The notes beneath the pieces are model-generated. The model was not told the DNA's origin, did no database searches, and worked only from the letters and a program-made list of their open reading frames with translations. A program made the translations under genes and the position numbers. DNA of 64,000 bases from Antedon mediterranea (lineage: Eukaryota > Echinodermata > Crinoidea > Comatulida > Antedonidae). The stretch covers positions 19,358,912 through 19,422,911 of the forward strand of contig NC_092675.1 in the NCBI RefSeq assembly GCF_964355755.1. Reading direction: 5' to 3'. Shown in pieces: positions 62,462-64,000 of the stretch; the first letter of the stretch is position 1, and the number at the start of each line of letters is the position of its first letter.

Positions 62462-63420
62462 ATACGGACGTTCCGAACTTTGAAATAACTGTACTGTTCA
62501 ATTTCTTCTTTCTGCAAATTTCGATCATATTTTCTTTTCTCTGGAGTGTGGTTTAAGCAACACTGTGTTCAGTTTATGTTTGTTTTTGTTTGCTACTGTA
62601 GCTCAACATTTCCGGCGAACTAGAGTTGCCATTTATCGTGAATTGTACGTGCAAAAGTGCCATTTCCGGTAATATAAAGGTTTCATTTAACACAATTCGC
62701 TTCCCTACAGGCCCCTGGGTTAGATATCGATATCTGCGGCAATCCCCTTAAAATAGTCCTCTTAAGATCAAGAAAGCCAGCTTTACTATAAATTATAATG
62801 TTCCGTTTCTGTTTTAAAACTACAGGACTGATATTCGATTTATAGGCTAGCACTTTTGGCCTTTCCTTGCCTTATATATTTCATTTTGTCTTTTTATTTT
62901 ATTGTAGGCCTACCTATATGGTAGAAATTGAATAAATACAATAAATGTTTCCATATTCAGACAATAATTTAAATAGGGCAAACATAAAAGAACAATTCAT
63001 ATGAAGCGTGTTAGAACTTAGCACTATACTAGCTTTATAAATGATTGCAATACTTTTAAGACACACACATTCACAGATTCACGGACACTGTTTCTCTATT
63101 CATTTTCGTTTATTAAAAGTTTCATATTTAGGCAAAAAATAATTATGACTATTTAAAGATAGGCATTATTGATTAAAACTAGGCTAGGTCCAGGCCTAGA
63201 CTAGGCCTACTTACTTTTATTAAAGAAAGCGGGACCGAGTGCAATTTTTATTTTGACTCGGAAGAAGATTCACCGAGAAAAATGGTCAACATTCCTGAAA
63301 TTGAGATCCTGCCATTATCACCTGTCTGTAATCACCTGTCTTGTCGGGCTCGTAAGTAGACCATACATTTATGTATGGTACATGTCATGCCCTCCCAATT
63401 TCATCAAGTCATCACTGCAT
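62462..63420. other. gene-free DNA
   Basis: No supported gene. Short TAGGCCTA-type words occur near 62907 and 63202. Confidence 0.45.
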
Positions 63421-64000
63421 GGTTTTTTTTTTTGTTTGGTTTTTTTTCATTTGTTTCCTTGATTTAAATTCTTCTGCAATACACTTTATCCCATAAAAGT
63501 AAATTTGTTGTATTTTGTTTCAATGAATTTATCAAGTTTATTTTTAAAGGCGTTTACTGTGGTGGTGTTAACGGCTTCCTCTGGTAGACTATTCCATAGG
63601 TTAACAATTCTGTAAGAAAAATTGTACTTGCGGATATCCAGTTTAGGTCGTCGCTTATATATGGTGTATCTATGTCTTCTTAGGTTTCTCTCGTATGTTT
63701 TCATAGGGAAGAAGTTACGCATTCCACTACCACTTAGGCCTGTCACCATTTTAAAAACTTGAATCATATCTCCTCGTAATCTTCTAAAGGCCAATGTTGG
63801 TAGATTTAGTCGTTTTAGGCGTTCTGTATAATCCAGGTCTTTTAATGATGGAATTGCTTTTGTTGCCCTCCTTTGAACTTTTTCAATGCATGTTATATCT
63901 TTACGAAGAAACGGAGACCATACACAGTTAGCATATTCAAGGTGAGGTCTCACTAATGATTTAAAAAGTGGAACAAACATTTCCTCATCAAGGTAGTTAA
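63421..64000 (-). mobile_element. 3' end of a LINE, reverse-transcriptase C-terminus
   Basis: The - strand frame enters from the window edge and ends at TAA 63488-63486. It includes SLVRPHLEYANCVWSPF, EKVQRRATKAIP, a region of RLKRLNLPTLAFRRLRGDM and NLWNSLPEEAV, all standard in the C-terminal part of CR1-type LINE ORF2. The frame is open for at least 164 codons, so this copy is younger than the other LINE pieces. An A-rich tail on the - strand (63448-63421) marks the 3' end. The catalytic core lies outside the window. Confidence 0.88.

Overview
This is a eukaryotic, metazoan nuclear window. It is AT-rich (GC by eye about one third), the genes have many short exons with GT-AG introns, and non-coding DNA dominates. 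The proteins and repeat content suggest a marine invertebrate, most likely a deuterostome and perhaps an echinoderm. That placement is inference; the sequence alone does not prove a species. No bacterial operons, CRISPR arrays or rRNA genes were seen.

Three protein genes could be assembled exon by exon, with splice phases that agree across every junction. (1) A TMEM145-like gene on the + strand (25582-29479, 14 exons, 521 aa) encodes a seven-helix membrane protein with a signal peptide and a large ectodomain. (2) An STPG2-like gene on the - strand (47756-41183, 10 exons, 578 aa) encodes a sperm-tail PG-rich repeat protein. (3) A CHERP gene on the + strand (48367-59101, 17 exons, 1001 aa) encodes a U2 snRNP-associated splicing factor with SURP, CID, RS-rich and G-patch regions. 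STPG2 and CHERP start head to head, 610 bp apart, over a shared region with ETS-like sites, a TATA-like box and a close CTCF-like match. The three genes have no evident common pathway.

Region by region: 1-25 kb is essentially gene-free. It holds a tRNA-derived SINE, several mini- and microsatellites, a foldback MITE, a 3.2-kb block of CpG-bearing repeat DNA with hairpins, a purine-rich tract and two weak candidate exons. 25.5-29.5 kb is TMEM145. 29.5-41 kb is gene-free, with LINE remnants, a 221-bp tandem duplication and a GGTCGGTC-bearing repeat family. 41-59.5 kb holds STPG2 and CHERP, whose introns carry MITEs, a second SINE, a broken LINE ORF1 and a perfect 43-bp tandem array. 60-62.5 kb is a nest of foldback MITEs, one split by a LINE fragment. 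The right edge carries the 3' end of another LINE on the - strand.

The most interesting non-genic signals are: terminal sequence shared by three MITE families, one of which has a copy in an intron of every recognised gene; the MITE/LINE nest; a 43-bp array that looks like an amplified tRNA 5' half; the STPG2/CHERP divergent promoter; and strong over-representation of the palindrome TAGGCCTA.
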